Assembly: GCA_019914995.1 (NCBI GenBank)
Contig: CM034126.1
Span: 6,205,001-6,269,000, forward strand
Reading direction: 5' to 3'
From: Acanthochlamys bracteata
Taxonomy: Eukaryota; Streptophyta; Magnoliopsida; Pandanales; Velloziaceae
DNA length: 64,000 bases
Part shown: positions 22,655-36,000 of the stretch, piece after piece
Numbering within the stretch: position 1 is the first letter of the stretch
Layout of the letters: each line of letters starts with the position of its first letter
Notes under the pieces: model-generated
Seen by the model: the letters and a program-made list of their open reading frames with translations, nothing else
Told to the model about the DNA's origin: nothing
Database searches by the model: none
Made by a program: the position numbers and the translations under genes

Positions 22655-24735
22655 CTGTCACAACTTATCCCGGCCGCGATCGACACTTGACTAAACCTAG
22701 CCTAGATAACATATAAATTAGGTCTAATCTAGTAAGCCTAACCCAAAAATACAATAACGACTTCCGCCAAAAATATTTTTAAATAAATAAATTTTTAGCA
22801 AAACCTTCCCTAAACGTCAAGTAAAAATGTACCATAATAAATTATTTGTTAATTATAAACAAAATAAAACGAGATAAATAAAGTAATATCAATACCAAAA
22901 CAACCAAATAAAATATCTATTGGCTACCGGTAGCCGTCCACATATATATCATATCAAAAATATTAATTTGCAAATCAAATATATAATACCAAAATACAAA
23001 AAAGTAACACATATTTTTAGAGAATAATAGAGCCATCTATATGACAAAATGAACTATAAATGCGTGGATTTACCATTGACGCAATATGCCACTAGTCGAT
23101 GCTGGATCCTCTCAACTCCCGCTTGTCTCTGTAATATCTATGCGATGCCAAAGAAAGAAACGAGTTGAATCTAGTCTTAGTGAGGTGAAAATAATAGAAT
23201 GCATCATTTAAGATTATTGATGTATTATCTAACGATTTTAATCCCATTCGCTACATATAATAGATGTAAAGATAGATCAGAGCACGTCTTAACAAGTCTT
23301 GGATCATCCCATACCAATCCAGTTCTCAACAAGGACATGTAAGGAACGCTTGACATACCACTAATGAAGTCCAAGAGATACTATACTATGCATTCACATT
23401 CATTAAGTGTCTTGTAGTTAACTTTTCAAATCAACCCACATAGTTTATGCCTCTTACAATCTGACATGTTAAGTATATGAAGCATGTCATGCATACTATA
23501 TCACCATTATGCATTGATACATGACATCGTGTATTAGCCAAATGTATGTCTAATATGATATCGTGCATGCATATTTATCTATATCCATGAAGTGACAATC
23601 GTTAGGGAATCAGGAAGACAAGTATATAACATAAAGCGAGACTCAATCTCTGCCTCAACCTACCATCCGTGCTACTTTTTCCTCAGCGAGGTAAATAATA
23701 ATTTAGGCGATCAGTTTGGATGGGCCGTGGTATCGCCACCACACACATGGACCTAACAAATACTATGGTAATAGGTGGGTGCCCGCCCCACACCCCCAAG
23801 GTTTCTGATCTCAGCCCCCGACTCTCTTGCCCTCGTGAAGAGCAAACGTCTATACATTATGCTACAAGCAAGCTCATGCCTCTATAATTCAATCAATACA
23901 ATATGTCTATGCACATGTACGGGTACATAATTCATACACTAATGCTCAAGGATCATGGTCATGTAATAAACAATAGACATCATTGATTTTACAAAGTTAC
24001 CATGCTTGATATCATTATAGTTAACATTTTAAGCATACTCTAAGTGCGCTATGCATTATATGCAAGAACTTTGTAATCATTCATGCTATTGATACCATCA
24101 AATGTCAGACTCTTTAATTTTCACATGCTATTAAGATTAGTTCACAGAATCTATACTCGCGGCTTTCCACATACAAACATTATCTAGCATGAGAAATAAT
24201 CATAAAGAAAGTGGCAAGATATGTCGAGGTTACAAAGCAGATTTTTTGTGCCAAAAGTCTATCGTAAGTTAAGAAAGGAAAGGCACGGTAACGCTCATCT
24301 GTATCCTACGACACTCCGTTCCACTAGTCCCTCCAAGTCAAGGCACTCGGCCCATTTCCCTTAGTGAAATGCTATAACAAACATGGGCGTATCTGTTACT
24401 TAAATGCGTTGAACGAAACGAATCTAACAATCATAATATATAGAACGATTCACTACAACATATCGCCGCAATGGCAGAATCTCATTATAGAGATCCAACC
24501 ATTTAATTCTATCCATTACTCAAAACTACCTGTGTTAGAAAGATTAGTAAGCTTACCGAGTAAACGAGATGATTATGTTTCAAATTAGCTTTAAACCGTC
24601 GAAAATCACCGATTTATCAAGCTAACAATTATTTATGTCGAAACTACTTAGTAGACACAACACGAATATTTTTGCTCACCTGCAAGTGAAGCCTACTTGA
24701 TTGTCGGATCACGACGTGAACAGTGCTGGCTGAAA
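22655..24735. mobile_element. large LTR-like insert, class uncertain (possible gypsy solo LTR)
   Basis: About 2.1 kb of non-coding DNA separates the SIRE-type gag from another copia gag that resumes at about 24,736. It starts TGTCACAACTTATCCCGGCC, the kind of end seen on gypsy LTRs, and its last 70 bp include TCGGATCACGACGTGAACAG. I could not identify a matching right terminus or a target duplication. ORFs are short and unrecognised. Confidence 0.4.
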
Positions 24736-27700
24736 AAGGATTCGTTGGAGACGTTTAGGACGTCTTTGTCTGACTCACCCCCAAATGGTGTCATTAACAT
24801 GAAATTAGCTAAGATCAGTGTTCTGAATGAGAAAATGAGAAGAAAATTAAAGGGTTTCTCTTCGCAGTAAGAAGTATTGGTTACAGAAAGAAAGGAAGCA
24901 GAGGTTTGAAGAAAAGAGACAGAAGTAAAAGCAAGTCCAATAAATTTGCTGATGTTGACTGTGATTAGTGTGGTCTAAAAGGGCACATAAAAAAATACTA
25001 TCGTAAGTTGAAAAGGGATAACAAAAATGACAAAAGTAAGGAAACAAAAAATAGTGATGATAATGAGGTTGATAAAGTTATTACTATTATATATAACTTA
25101 CTTATTTTGTATGATGATGATATTATCAATTTTGCTTCTCATGAGACCAGTTAGGTGATTGACAGTGGTACCTTTATTCATGCTACATCTCAAAAGAATT
25201 ATTTTGCATCTTACACACCTATTAATTTTGGAAATGTTAGGATGGATAACGACTTAGCTAAAACTATTGGCGTAAGAGATGTGTGCTTGGAGACGAACAA
25301 TTATACCGTTCTGATTCTGAAAAATGTTAAACATATTCCTGACCTTCGTTTGAATTTGATCTCTACAAGCAAGCTTGATGATGAAGGATTTTGTAACACC
25401 TTTAGTGATAGTCAATGAAAACTAACTAAAGGCTTTATGGTTGAACTTTAGCACACCAAATATATCTAATTCTATATCAACGCAGTTGATAGTGATGTTA
25501 CGGTTGAGCTTTAGCATAACAGACTTTGTCACATGAACGAGAAGGGTTTGCGAATTTTAGCCAAGAAGAATCTCCTTTCTGGAATGAAGAATGCACCGTT
25601 GAAGAAGTGTGCATATTGTTGGAACTCCAAGATTGATTTTGATAATAACAATAATTAAGAATTATAGTTTATGGATTAAGGTGAACTAATGATTGGAATC
25701 AAGTTCTGCAGAAACTCATAAAACAGATCTATCCCACAGACAACAAGCCAGATTTCTTTTATACCATACAGAACAGAGAATCCCTCAGCCACTAAATAGC
25801 TAGCTGTCTAATTGCTGCTACATGGATATCGCGAACAAAGAAGAGCAGAAAAACAAAGTATCACCAACAGAGATGAACAAAAAAACAGAGGACTCAATAG
25901 CCGGCTACTTCGCTGCTATTTCGCTGCTGCTCGCTGGACAGAGAAAAATCAGAAAATCGTGATAATCATTCACTCTTTAGAAGTAATTTCAAGCATGATG
26001 CCGATTCCATTTGAACTTCAACTTTTCATCAGAGACAGGCCAACATGCACACTATAAGATTGACCGAATAGCACATCAAATGATGATCAATATAAACTTG
26101 GAAAAATCTTGGAATGATAGATGAAAATTCAGTAAACAGAGAGCAGAATCGGTCATTGATGAAACAACTTTTCAGATGTAATTCAATCAAGAATTCGTCA
26201 TCCATTTGAAGCAAAATCTTGAGGACTTATTGAGGAACATATCAGCTACAAGTTCATATCAAGAATCATGAAAAATCACAACAAGAGAAGACAAAGAACA
26301 TAGTGCAAAGCATCATTAGAATCATGTCTTGCTGATAATGCAGAAATGCTTCAACATGCAGATTTCGATTTTTCTCCAGAAGAAATCACGAATTTAATTA
26401 CAAGGTGATATCATTCAACAAATCTATTATCTTGTTACTATCACAGAACTGAGCCATGTTGAGCCACCACATTGTTGAAGAACAAGTTCAAATATGAAGA
26501 TTGATAGATGGCAATGAAAACCCACTGAACACGGTAGAAAATCTTCTACACTCACAACGCACTATAGCAATTCAAATAGAAGTTCTACAACGAGCAAAAA
26601 TCATCTTGTTTTTCACAGAAAGGGAAAGTTCAATAATCAAAGGAAGAAAGCACACACTATACAAGTCAAGATCCTTTAATCAAGTCAAGCAGTCAATATG
26701 CGATGCATTAAATATGGACAAGCCAAATCAAATCATCAGCTCATCGAGTCTCAGACAGCAGCTCTTAACAACTAGCGGCAAAATTCAAATTTCTACAATG
26801 CATTTATTGTTATAGAGATCTTGCACAAACACAGCCGAAAGAAACTAGGAAGCGGTTGACTAACCACTGGACAAAATCACTTCTTCTCTGACGTGAAGAA
26901 CCATCAATGACAAGAAGCGCCAACGGCAACTTTTCTCAACGGTTCCTGCACAGGGAAGAAACTCTATAAAAAGGGAGTCACAGCAACGAAGAAGAAGCAG
27001 AGAGAGAAAAAAAAAAAAACATGAGAAAAACAGAGGTAGAGATAACATAAGCAAAACAGAGACACACAAGAACTCTACTACTCTTCACAAATAACAAATC
27101 CTGCTGCCGGTCACAATGAAAAAATCTCTCTCAGCAACATCTCCGATCATCTCATCTGAATCACATCATAAACACTTGACATTCATGAGATAGATCCTGT
27201 GCTCAATCTCAGTTTATTTTCTTGTAATCGTTAACTGACAATCGTGAAAGTGGTGCCGCGGGCACCGGAAAAGAAAGCTCGGGTGGAGCTTGGTGTAAGC
27301 TCTTAGACCTTGTAATAGAGTTAGGAAATCAGCCATGGGGACAGGCGTGTCCAGTAGGCTGTTAGGGGTTGTCTTGGCGAAGAAACCCGGTAGAGTAAGT
27401 GTGCTTGGTGAAGCACTTTGCTGTAGGTGTATTTGTAGCTTATTAAAGATTTAGTGAAGCTTTGGCTCTAGTGATAGAGCGACCGTGGATGTAGGCAAAG
27501 GGGTTTTGTCGAACCACGTTAAATTCCCTGAGTAATGTCCTTTTTACATATGTCAGTAAATACTCTAACTCTTTCTGTCTACAGGTTACAGACTTGACAC
27601 AGCCGGCTGTAAGCTTGCTGCTAATAGGATAACTAAACTTGACAAAAATTTTTTATTGACTAACTCAATTCACTCCTTCCCTCTTGAGTTAATCTTACAG

Positions 27701-30291
27701 GAAAAACCTAACACATATTATTTGGCATAACATCAAAACAGAGTTACCTTTAAGACATACTATTTTTCAAGAAAACTAGATATACTTGATTTAGTATATT
27801 CTGATGTTTGTGGCCCTATTAAAATAAAAATGCTTTGTGGTTTTTTTTATTTTGTGACTTTTATTGATGATCATTTAAGGAAGACGTGGGTCTATACCTT
27901 GAAAACGAAAGACCGAATATTGGATGTCTTTAAACAATTTCATATTTTAGTTAAAAGACAAATTGGTTTGAAATTGAAATGCATTAGAACTGACATTGAC
28001 GGTGAATATTTTGCACCTCTTGATGAGTATTGTAAACAGCAAGGCATTAGACATCAAAAGACACCTCGTAGGATTACTCAGATGAACGGTTTAGCTGAGA
28101 GAATGAACATGACACTAATTGAAAGGGTGAGATATTTACTTTCACAAGCACAGTTACCAAATTTTTTTTAGAGCGATTCCCTGAGTATAGTTGTGCATGT
28201 TCTAAATCTCACACCATATCTTCTTTTAGATTTTGATGTTCTAGATAAAATTTGGTCAAGTAAAAATGTCTCTTATAATTATTTACGCGTCTTTGGATGT
28301 TTGGCTTTTGTGCATATTCTCAAAGATGAAAGATCTAAACTTGATGCGAAGACAAAATAGTGTGTATTCTTCAGTTATAGACATGATAAGTTGGGTTACA
28401 GAATTTATGATTCAGTACAGAAGAAACTTGTCAGAAGCCGAGATGTTGTGTTTGTGAAGAACCAAACCATACCTGACATCAAGAAAACAAATATTCCAAT
28501 TTCTCGATATACTGATGGTTGAGTTGACTTAGATCTAATTCCTCCAACGCATGTGTCAGCACAGATTGGAGAAAAAATTTAGGAGAACCAACATGATATA
28601 GGTGATATTAGTATGTCTACACAGATTGAGGTGAGTGATGTTATTCATGAGCAATCACTAGTGTCACATGTCATAATAAAAATTACATCAGAGATTCCAC
28701 TAAGGAGATTTAGTAGGGACCGACAATCTTCCAAACGGTATTCTGTTGATGAGTATGTCTTATTGACTGACGGGGGAGAGCCCGAATGTTTTGTAGATGC
28801 CATGGAAGATGAACATAAGAAGGAGTGATTTGAGACTATGTAAGATGAGATGAAGTCGTTATATGAGAATAATACTTTTGAGTTAATAAAGTTACTTAAG
28901 AAAAAAGAGAGCTTTAGAGAACAGGTAGATATACAGAGTGAAGCAAGAAAAATACTATTCCCAACCACGTTATAAAATTAGACTGGTTGTTAAGAAATTC
29001 AGGCAAAAAAAAAGGTATTGATTTAAACGAAATCTTTTCTCCCATTATTAAGATGTCATCTATATGTGTGGTTTTGAATTTAGCAGTTAGTTTTGACTTG
29101 GAGATTGAGCAGATGGACCTTTCTATTTTTTTTCATAGTGATTTAGACAAAAAAATCTACATACAGCAACCAGAAAGTTTCAAAGTAAAAGAAAAAGAGA
29201 ATTATGTGTGCAAGTTGAACAAAAGTTTTTAAAGACTGAAATAGACACCGAGACAGTGGTATAAAAAGTTGAATCAGTTATGGGGGGAGCAAGGCTATCG
29301 AAAAATAACTTCTAATCACTGTGTATTTGTTAAGAGATTCTCTGATGATGATTTTGTTATAGTGTTGCTTTATATTGATGACATATTGATTGTTGATAGT
29401 AATGCTTATAGAGTTGATAGGTTGAAGAAGCAATTGATTAAATCCTGCTATGAAGAATTTAGAGCTAGCAAAGCAAATTATTGGTTTTCGGATTGATCGA
29501 GACAGAATAACTAAGAAATTATATATGTCACAAAAGCAATTTATTGAGAAAGTGCGTGAAAAATTTAATATGGATTATGCTAAAGTGGTTAGGTCTCCTC
29601 TTACTACTCACTTTAAGTTAAGCGCTAAGTAGTGCCCTTATACAGTTCAGGAGAAGAAAGACATGGAAAGAGTTTTATATGCTTCAGCAATAGGACGTTT
29701 GATGTATGTAATGGTGTGCCGAGACCAGATATTACTTATGCAGTTGGTGTTCTTAACCGCTTTCTGTCAAATCCGAAAAGAAAACATTGTGATGCAGTGA
29801 AGTGGATCATGAGATATCTACGAGGTACTTCTGATTTGAGACTCACCTTTGGAGGTGAAAAATCAGTACTTGTTAGCTATGCAGATTCAGATATGGCAGG
29901 AGATGTTGATTTTCGAAAGTCTACTTCGGATTATTTGATTACATTTTCAGATGGAGCCGTACCTTGGCAATCGAGACTGCAGAAATATGTTGTACTTTTT
30001 ACGACTGAGGCAGAGTATATTGTAGCAACTGAAGCTGGTAAGGAGTTGTTATGGTTGAAGAAGTTTATTCAGCGGCTCGGTTTCAAGCAACAACGTTATG
30101 TGCTATTTTGTGATAATCAAAGTGCAATTCACCTTGATAAGAATTCTATTTTTCATGTAAGATCAAAAAATATTGATGTGAGGTATCATTGGTTAAGAGA
30201 TGCTCTCAATGACAACTTGTTTGAATTTGAGAAGATTCACATCGATCTCAATGGCTCTGATATGTTGACGAAGACAATATAAAAAGAAAAG
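24736..30291 (+). pseudogene. Ty1/copia (Tnt1-like) gag-pol, interrupted by a solo LTR
   Basis: Order in the plus strand: end of gag (SLETF, PPNGVINMKLA) at about 24,740; knuckle relic CGLKGHIKKYYRK at about 24,972; protease 25,155-25,418 (VIDSGTFIHAT, catalytic DSG kept, then HIPDLRLNLIST); GAG-pre-integrase (NRLCHMNEKGLRIL) to 25,616; then the nested LTR 25617-27713. Integrase 27,770-28,171 follows with FVTFIDDH, CIRTDIDGEYF and LAERMN; then a linker; reverse transcriptase 28,987-29,500 with the YIDDIL active site; and an open RNase H block 29,632-30,282 with YADSDMAGD and TTEAEYI. Several stops and frameshifts break the chain. The polypurine tract AAAAGGGGAGA (30343-30353) abuts the 3' LTR. 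The 5' LTR is missing. Confidence 0.88.
25617..27713 (+). mobile_element. solo LTR, 2,097 bp, of a long-LTR copia (SIRE/Maximus-like), with 5-bp target duplication
   Basis: Begins TGTTGGAACTCC and ends CCTAACA, interrupting the copia integrase zinc-binding region just after KKCAYC. The five bases CATAT occur immediately before (25612-25616) and after (27714-27718), a perfect target duplication. Orientation follows a TATA box CTATAAAAAGGG at about 26,966-26,977 and LTR-type GC-rich sequence from 27,250 to 27,530. No primer site, polypurine tract or coding sequence, so it is the product of LTR-LTR recombination. The five-base duplication and TG...CA ends make the boundaries secure; the lineage is inferred. 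Confidence 0.9.
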
Positions 30292-30355
30292 TTTAAAGTT
30301 TGCCGTTTGATCGCCGGGATGACGATTCCCTCCACATAGTCGAAAAGGGGAGATT

Positions 30356-31015
30356 TGTTAGGTTTTTCTTCCTTTGTAGAGATGGCCTAAAGTCCATATG
30401 GTTAAAACTCTTATGAAGAGTTAATGACATTTTTGCCTTTTCCTTTTTAAATGAATGTTTAGGGTTTCTTATAACCCTATGTGCAGCCACCACTAATAAT
30501 AAGAGAAAAAGAGAAAAATAGAAGAAGTTGTTGTTTTGATGTCCAGTTTGATCAAACTTCGGATTAACGTCGATTTGATGTTGATTGAGCTGAAATTTAG
30601 TCAGTGTGTTTCCGGTGGATAGTTCTTCAATCGAACGGTGAAGATCGTATTCGGAGTTCTCTAGATACAGATCCATACGTGTTTGTGAAGCTACCGATTT
30701 GGTGAGATCTTTTTAATTATCTTTTATGGTTTATCAAGATTGTTGAATTTTAAGATATATAGTTGTATGCCTCTAATTTTTAGTTAGAGAGAACTTGTGT
30801 ATTCCCATTATTGCGATAGTGGAGATTTGTTGGTTACCGTAATTTTTACTCCTCACGTTGAGGAAGTTTTTCACGTAAATTGCTTGTGTTGATATGCTTG
30901 CGATTGTGATTATTTTCGTGCATTGAGTATTTATGAAAGTATTACTCTATTTGCTGGTTTCCTACTAGGTTCACACAAGAGAGGAATAAAGTTTATTTTC
31001 GCTGCATGCTTTACA
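30356..31015 (+). repeat. 3' LTR of the Tnt1-like copia element (right end approximate)
   Basis: Starts TGTTAGGTTTTTC straight after the polypurine tract. The right end is taken at TTACA (31011-31015), giving about 660 bp, but it is not confirmed because the 5' LTR is absent and no target duplication can be compared. Confidence 0.6.
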
Positions 31016-31235
31016 TATACATTTATTGTGTTAAATATTAGCAGAGACTGGTTTATTCCATCACTTTCGACTAGAAATCTTTTGTAAATGTAGGAAGCCT
31101 TAACTTGGCAATCATTTACAACATCAAAATTTTCTTCAAAATAATTTATAAGTTATTATTAACGTATTAGTGGTACATACTTTCATTCTCAAGGACTAAG
31201 TCGATAATTCTTTATATCCCATAATTAATTATATT

Positions 31236-31445
31236 ACTGGAATGTTTAGAAGTATTTATGAAAAAGTTTTTCTATAGTGAACGATATTTTCTAGAGATTT
31301 TTAAAATACAAGCTATACTTTTTTATCTAAAAAAATAATAAAAATAAACAATTATAAGATCTTAAGACGTAGAAATTTTTTATACTTTTTAAACTACAAA
31401 ATTATATATAATGTTGTAGAAAGTTTATTGAAAATTATATTGTAA
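31236..31445 (+). mobile_element. decayed MITE of the 42040-42281 family
   Basis: Shares in order TTATGAAAAAG-TTTTTCT, an A/T core with a run of A, TAAGATCTTA, ACGTAGAAATTTTTTATAC and GTAGAAAGTTTATTGAAAA with the complete MITE. The terminal GGGCTGTTTG is eroded to GGAATGTTTAG. Confidence 0.5.
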
Positions 31446-31459
31446 GCCTTAGATAAGTG

Positions 31460-34190
31460 ATGTTTGAGGTCTCTAGGGATAATGTCTTGTGCCCATAGCT
31501 GGATACCTAGCTCATCCGAAAGCCTTACATATTGCAAATGAAACCAAGGGGTGGGGAATGGCAATACATAGCTTCAAAAGGCTTCGTCTGCGTGGCAGTG
31601 TGGACACTAGCATTGTAAGAGTATTTAGCCCAATGAAGCTATTGAAGCTATTTTCGAAAATGCTCCCAACGAAGCACCGCAAATATGTTTGTATGGATCT
31701 ATTGCCTATCTTTGACTAACCATGTGAGTGATGTTCCCCTAGAAATGACGAATTTCTTTCAAAATGAACAGAGGAAAAGGAGTCGCCTTTTGATGCAATA
31801 GACGCCGAAAACCTATGTAGGTGCACTACATTCTTAACAAATGTTATGGTCTCATTTACTGCAGAGGGTGTTGCATTGTGATGAAGTGTGTGAAGGTACT
31901 TTCAAAGGCGATCTACTACTACCAATATTTTTAATCTGAGCTTGGTATCCCTTATATAAAATCCGTCCACTTAGGGATCAATAAGGGTTGTAGCAATCTA
32001 CAAGTTATAGAGAACTAATCTTGGTCTTGGCACAAGTTGAACAATTCGCAATGTACACTCAATATTTTGGGACACACTTGCTAATAGAGTTGTGGGATAA
32101 GGTACCTGAGGGTTCGGAACCATCCTTCAATGCCCACCAGAGGCTAAATTGTGTACTTCAAAGCGAAGCTGCCTGCATAGGAAAGTGTTGTTAGGAACTC
32201 GCAATGTTTCTCGTTGTAAAAACTATTAATGATAGAAGATACAGCTAGTCCCTATTTGACCAGCCCGTATAAGGGTAATAATCTTTGGATGCTCTTTCTG
32301 CGTACATGTTAGGTCTTTCTAAAAGGAACCTTACAATATGGAGATTACCGCCAAAGATGCGTCGATGCTTTTTGAGAGAGCATCAATAGTGACATTAAGC
32401 TTTCTTGTATAGTATTCGTTCTTCTAATTAAAACTAGGGAGTTTAGCTAACCCTTCTTTTTATCCATCGAGGAAGTTCGTTGCTCGAAAAGATACTTTAC
32501 TCATAGGTGATAAGTCTTGACTGTGAATTGCTTTGCAGGCCTAAGAGGTAAGGTCTTCAGCTCTAAACTATATGGACTAGCGTCAAAGCTACGGTTGTTA
32601 ACACCTTGCTATGATGCTACCGTCCTACCGTCTTATGATACCATTGCTCCGTTACCCTTCCAAGAGGTGTTGTTCTCTATTCTAAATGGTTTAAAGAATT
32701 TTGAGCAACAAATATTGGAGTATAATTCATGGCCTCCTTCAAGCGATGCAACAGTTCATCCGCATGGGTATTCAAGCAAAAAATGTTTTTTTTTTAGGAA
32801 GTCTGTCAACGGTGATACGATTGCTTTATAGTTTTTTACGAGGCGATGATAGTATCTTGTGAGACCTTCGCAGTTCAGTCATAAATGTTAGTTTTGGCCA
32901 CTCTTGCATTACACAATCCTTGACTAGATCGACTGCAATACTTTCAGTAGAGACGATGTGGCCCAAATATTCAAATTGTAGGCAACCTCTACACTTGGAG
33001 AGGTTAGCATATAGTAGCTATCCTACATAATAAAAAGACAGTAGAACAATGTCATAAATGATCTTGCCAATTAGAACTACAAACTAATATATTGTCAAAA
33101 AAATTAGCACAAACTTGTAGAGATAGAGGCGAAAGACATCATTCATCAAGGATTGGAAGGTAGCCGACGTACTCGTTAGGCCGAATGGCATAAATGAGAA
33201 ATTAGTAATGCCCGTCATTACGAAACGTTGTTTGTGAACATCTTTTTAACCAGAATTTTGGTGATACCCAAATTTCTAATAGAGATTAGACAAGTACCTT
33301 GCACTATAGAGTTCTTCAAAGAACTCGCCTATCATGATCTCGCTCAATGCCCGATAGTCTATGTAAGAGCAACAAGTTTCATGTTTTTTTTCTTTACCAA
33401 GATTACTAGAGAGAAGAAGGTTGAACAACTAGACTTTATTATCCCTTGTGATAACATTTCAACTACTACTTGCTTAGCTTTCATCTTCTACACATAAGGA
33501 TATCTGTAAGGTTTGATATTTGTAGAAAGGGATCTGGGCAATAAGGCAATTTGATAATCTTGTGATCGCTTTAGGGGAAGCTCCAGTATAGGTCGAAACA
33601 CGGAGGTGCACTCAGCTGCATAAGGCTATCTTCTACCTACTCATTCTCTGTTCTTATTTTTTGAAGCTCCAAGGAGTAAAGCGTGGTCTTCGAGTATAAG
33701 CTAGTAAGTTATGACAGTCCATTCTCCCTAATTTCTCGTAAGATAAAGTCTCAGTCTGTAGTGAAAATTTTATATTGGACTTCATCTAATTGCGAACGAC
33801 ATCTACTAAACTTTGCCGCCATTATATTCCAAAGACAAGGTCCATACCATTTTGCGGAAAAGCATAGGACGATTGTTTCAACACCTTATACTTCCAACAA
33901 TGTACCTTAATGAATGACTCGAGGGACTATGGCCTTCCATCCACCAACTCGTTCTTAAGCAGCTTTACTATAGTTGTTCAAAGTTGCAAGTGTTTGGCAA
34001 GTTATGGATACTTCCCAAATCTGCGATATGAACACTTTTTCTTCCTTATTCCCCTAACAACATGTATGCGTTTATGGCTTGGCACATTTCTTGCAGTTGT
34101 GTCTCAGAGGTCTTCAAAGTACTGCTCTTCTTCTCCATTTTATTATTCCAACACACTAATTAACTAGAGCTATGTGGCACACTTATGCCT
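31460..34190 (-). pseudogene. Ty3/gypsy pol relic: protease, reverse transcriptase, integrase
   Basis: On the minus strand from 34,190 downward: a gag/protease end (SSTLKTSETQLQEM, then MDLVFGI near 33,830), then the reverse transcriptase approach (KPYRYPYVQK near 33,500 and VEMLSQGIIKSS). DYRALSE sits at about 33,355 and MPFGLTSTSATFQSLMNDVF at about 33,185-33,130. The catalytic FFDDIL site is mutated to FLTIY. QFEYLGHIVS lies at about 32,975. The integrase C-terminal region near 31,680 shows CLETYLRCF then a shifted HWAKYSYNAS-like run. Many frameshifts. No LTRs assigned. Confidence 0.8.
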
Positions 34191-34749
34191 CCTTTCGTAT
34201 TTTGCATCATAGTAAAAAAGATCATTGGCTTTCAGATTACTAATGTCAGCTAAGGATAAACTAGAAGGCCAAGACATACAACTCCACTTTGGTATACCAA
34301 TATTTGAGCATAAGAAGTTTCCAGAAAAGGAAATGAAGTAGCTAGTGCTATAGAGGATAACGAGAAGGATATATCACTCCTGATTTCAGGGTAAGCTTTT
34401 CTTCATACATCTTGGCCAGTGCATATGTTTATTATAGGTCAGCTAGCTTTCTTGTCATGTCTAAGGCAAATTGCCTTAGATAAACTCCCACAGAATAACC
34501 CAATCAAGTCACTGCAGGTTGTGTGCGGTAACTAGATGCGTAAGTCTTTATAGACTATTTGATATTCAGCCATAGAGCCATTTAGATTTAGTTGCATCAG
34601 TGCAAAACTGAGATGCTCGAGCTTAGATGGTTTTAAGTGTTATTGTATGATAGCTGTCAAGTCTTCTAATGTCTGGTGAGGTTCAGCTTTTTCAAAAGTA
34701 TAAATGTATGGTCACTATAATGAACTTGATCAATGGTTACGAAGAAATA

Positions 34750-36000
34750 GATAAAGAAGAAGAAGAAAGAGAAAAACATGATAGAGAAACATGCAGAATA
34801 ATAACTCAAGAAGGGAATATTGAGTTATGGTAAAATAATAATTAAACAGTTCACTGTTCTAAATTCAATCACTGAGCAGTAAGCCATCAGTTGATTAAAA
34901 GATTGCTAACTAATGATTGATCGTGAACAGTAACTTGTGCTGAACTTGTTAGTACAATACAATTTAAATAAAATAAACATAAGTGCTAAGAGATGCAAAG
35001 CAAGCACCACATTAGAAAGTTTTACATGGTTGGGCACTGCAGTATCTATGTGCACAACTCTTAACATCATAGGTGAAATTTACTAAATTGAAACAACATA
35101 CATATACCGGAGACTTGATATTCGCAAAATATCTCCTCCTCAAGCAGAGTCTTTTGGCAAGGACAACTCACCACAGCCTGCTAGACTTTGCAACTTCCTT
35201 CTGGTTGCAATATACATGCCTTGCAAAGGCCTACTACAAATTGCTAACCTACACGTAGGCTAGACAATTCGAGAATTCAGAAGTTCTCCTATGACCTTCT
35301 TACAAAGTTAAATTTTAAGGCTTAAGTGCTTTCCCTTACAATTATTTCTAATCAATCAACACAAAGTCAGAGGGTTCTTACAAAAGAAACAAATATAACA
35401 AAGACTCAATCAAAACTCTCGGTTGAAGTAGTTCTCTATATAGGGTAGCAAGGTGAATATTTAATGTAAACGGCTATTTGATATGTTCAACAGTTGTATC
35501 TTTTTCTCTGAAATTTCTCTGATTATTTCCATGGCTGACTGTTATTTGCTATTGTGGATATGCTCTACTAGATCTTTGAAATGGCTCCTTAAAGTTTGAA
35601 TTGAGTCGGATATGATTTGAGGCAGTAAGATCATCCAACAATTTATAATATGCTATAAGGCTTCTGCTGCTCCGTCGTTCGTAAATTTGTGATAGATTTT
35701 TTGTAATAACTAATATGATTTCTTTTCATAATTAATCTTAAAGATGTCGTCTTCAACTACAAATAGAGATCATATCAAAATTCAGACGGATGGCTGAGAT
35801 ATAAGGATTTGAATTTGATTGGTCTAGAGTTGTAAGCATGTTGAAAACTTTCCTTCTTTGTATATTTGCTTGATATTATCTAATATTCTCTTCATAAATC
35901 TACAAATAAATATTCTAAGTATAGTCTCAATTAATCTAGTATCTTTTGAAGGCACTTGCAACTGATTGGTAAATTTATAATTCAAGAAAACAATTTTGAC
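34750..36000 (-). repeat. LTR-like sequence of a long-LTR copia, minus orientation (tentative)
   Basis: Read on the minus strand, the part about 35,440 to 34,980 has the layout seen near the end of SIRE-type LTRs: GTAAGGGAAAGCACTTAAGCC, a GTAGGTTAGC block, GGAGGAGATATT, then GTGCCCAACCATGTAAAAC. No TG...CA ends or target duplication were found. The remainder to 37,000 is degenerate, with no recognisable domain. Confidence 0.35.
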
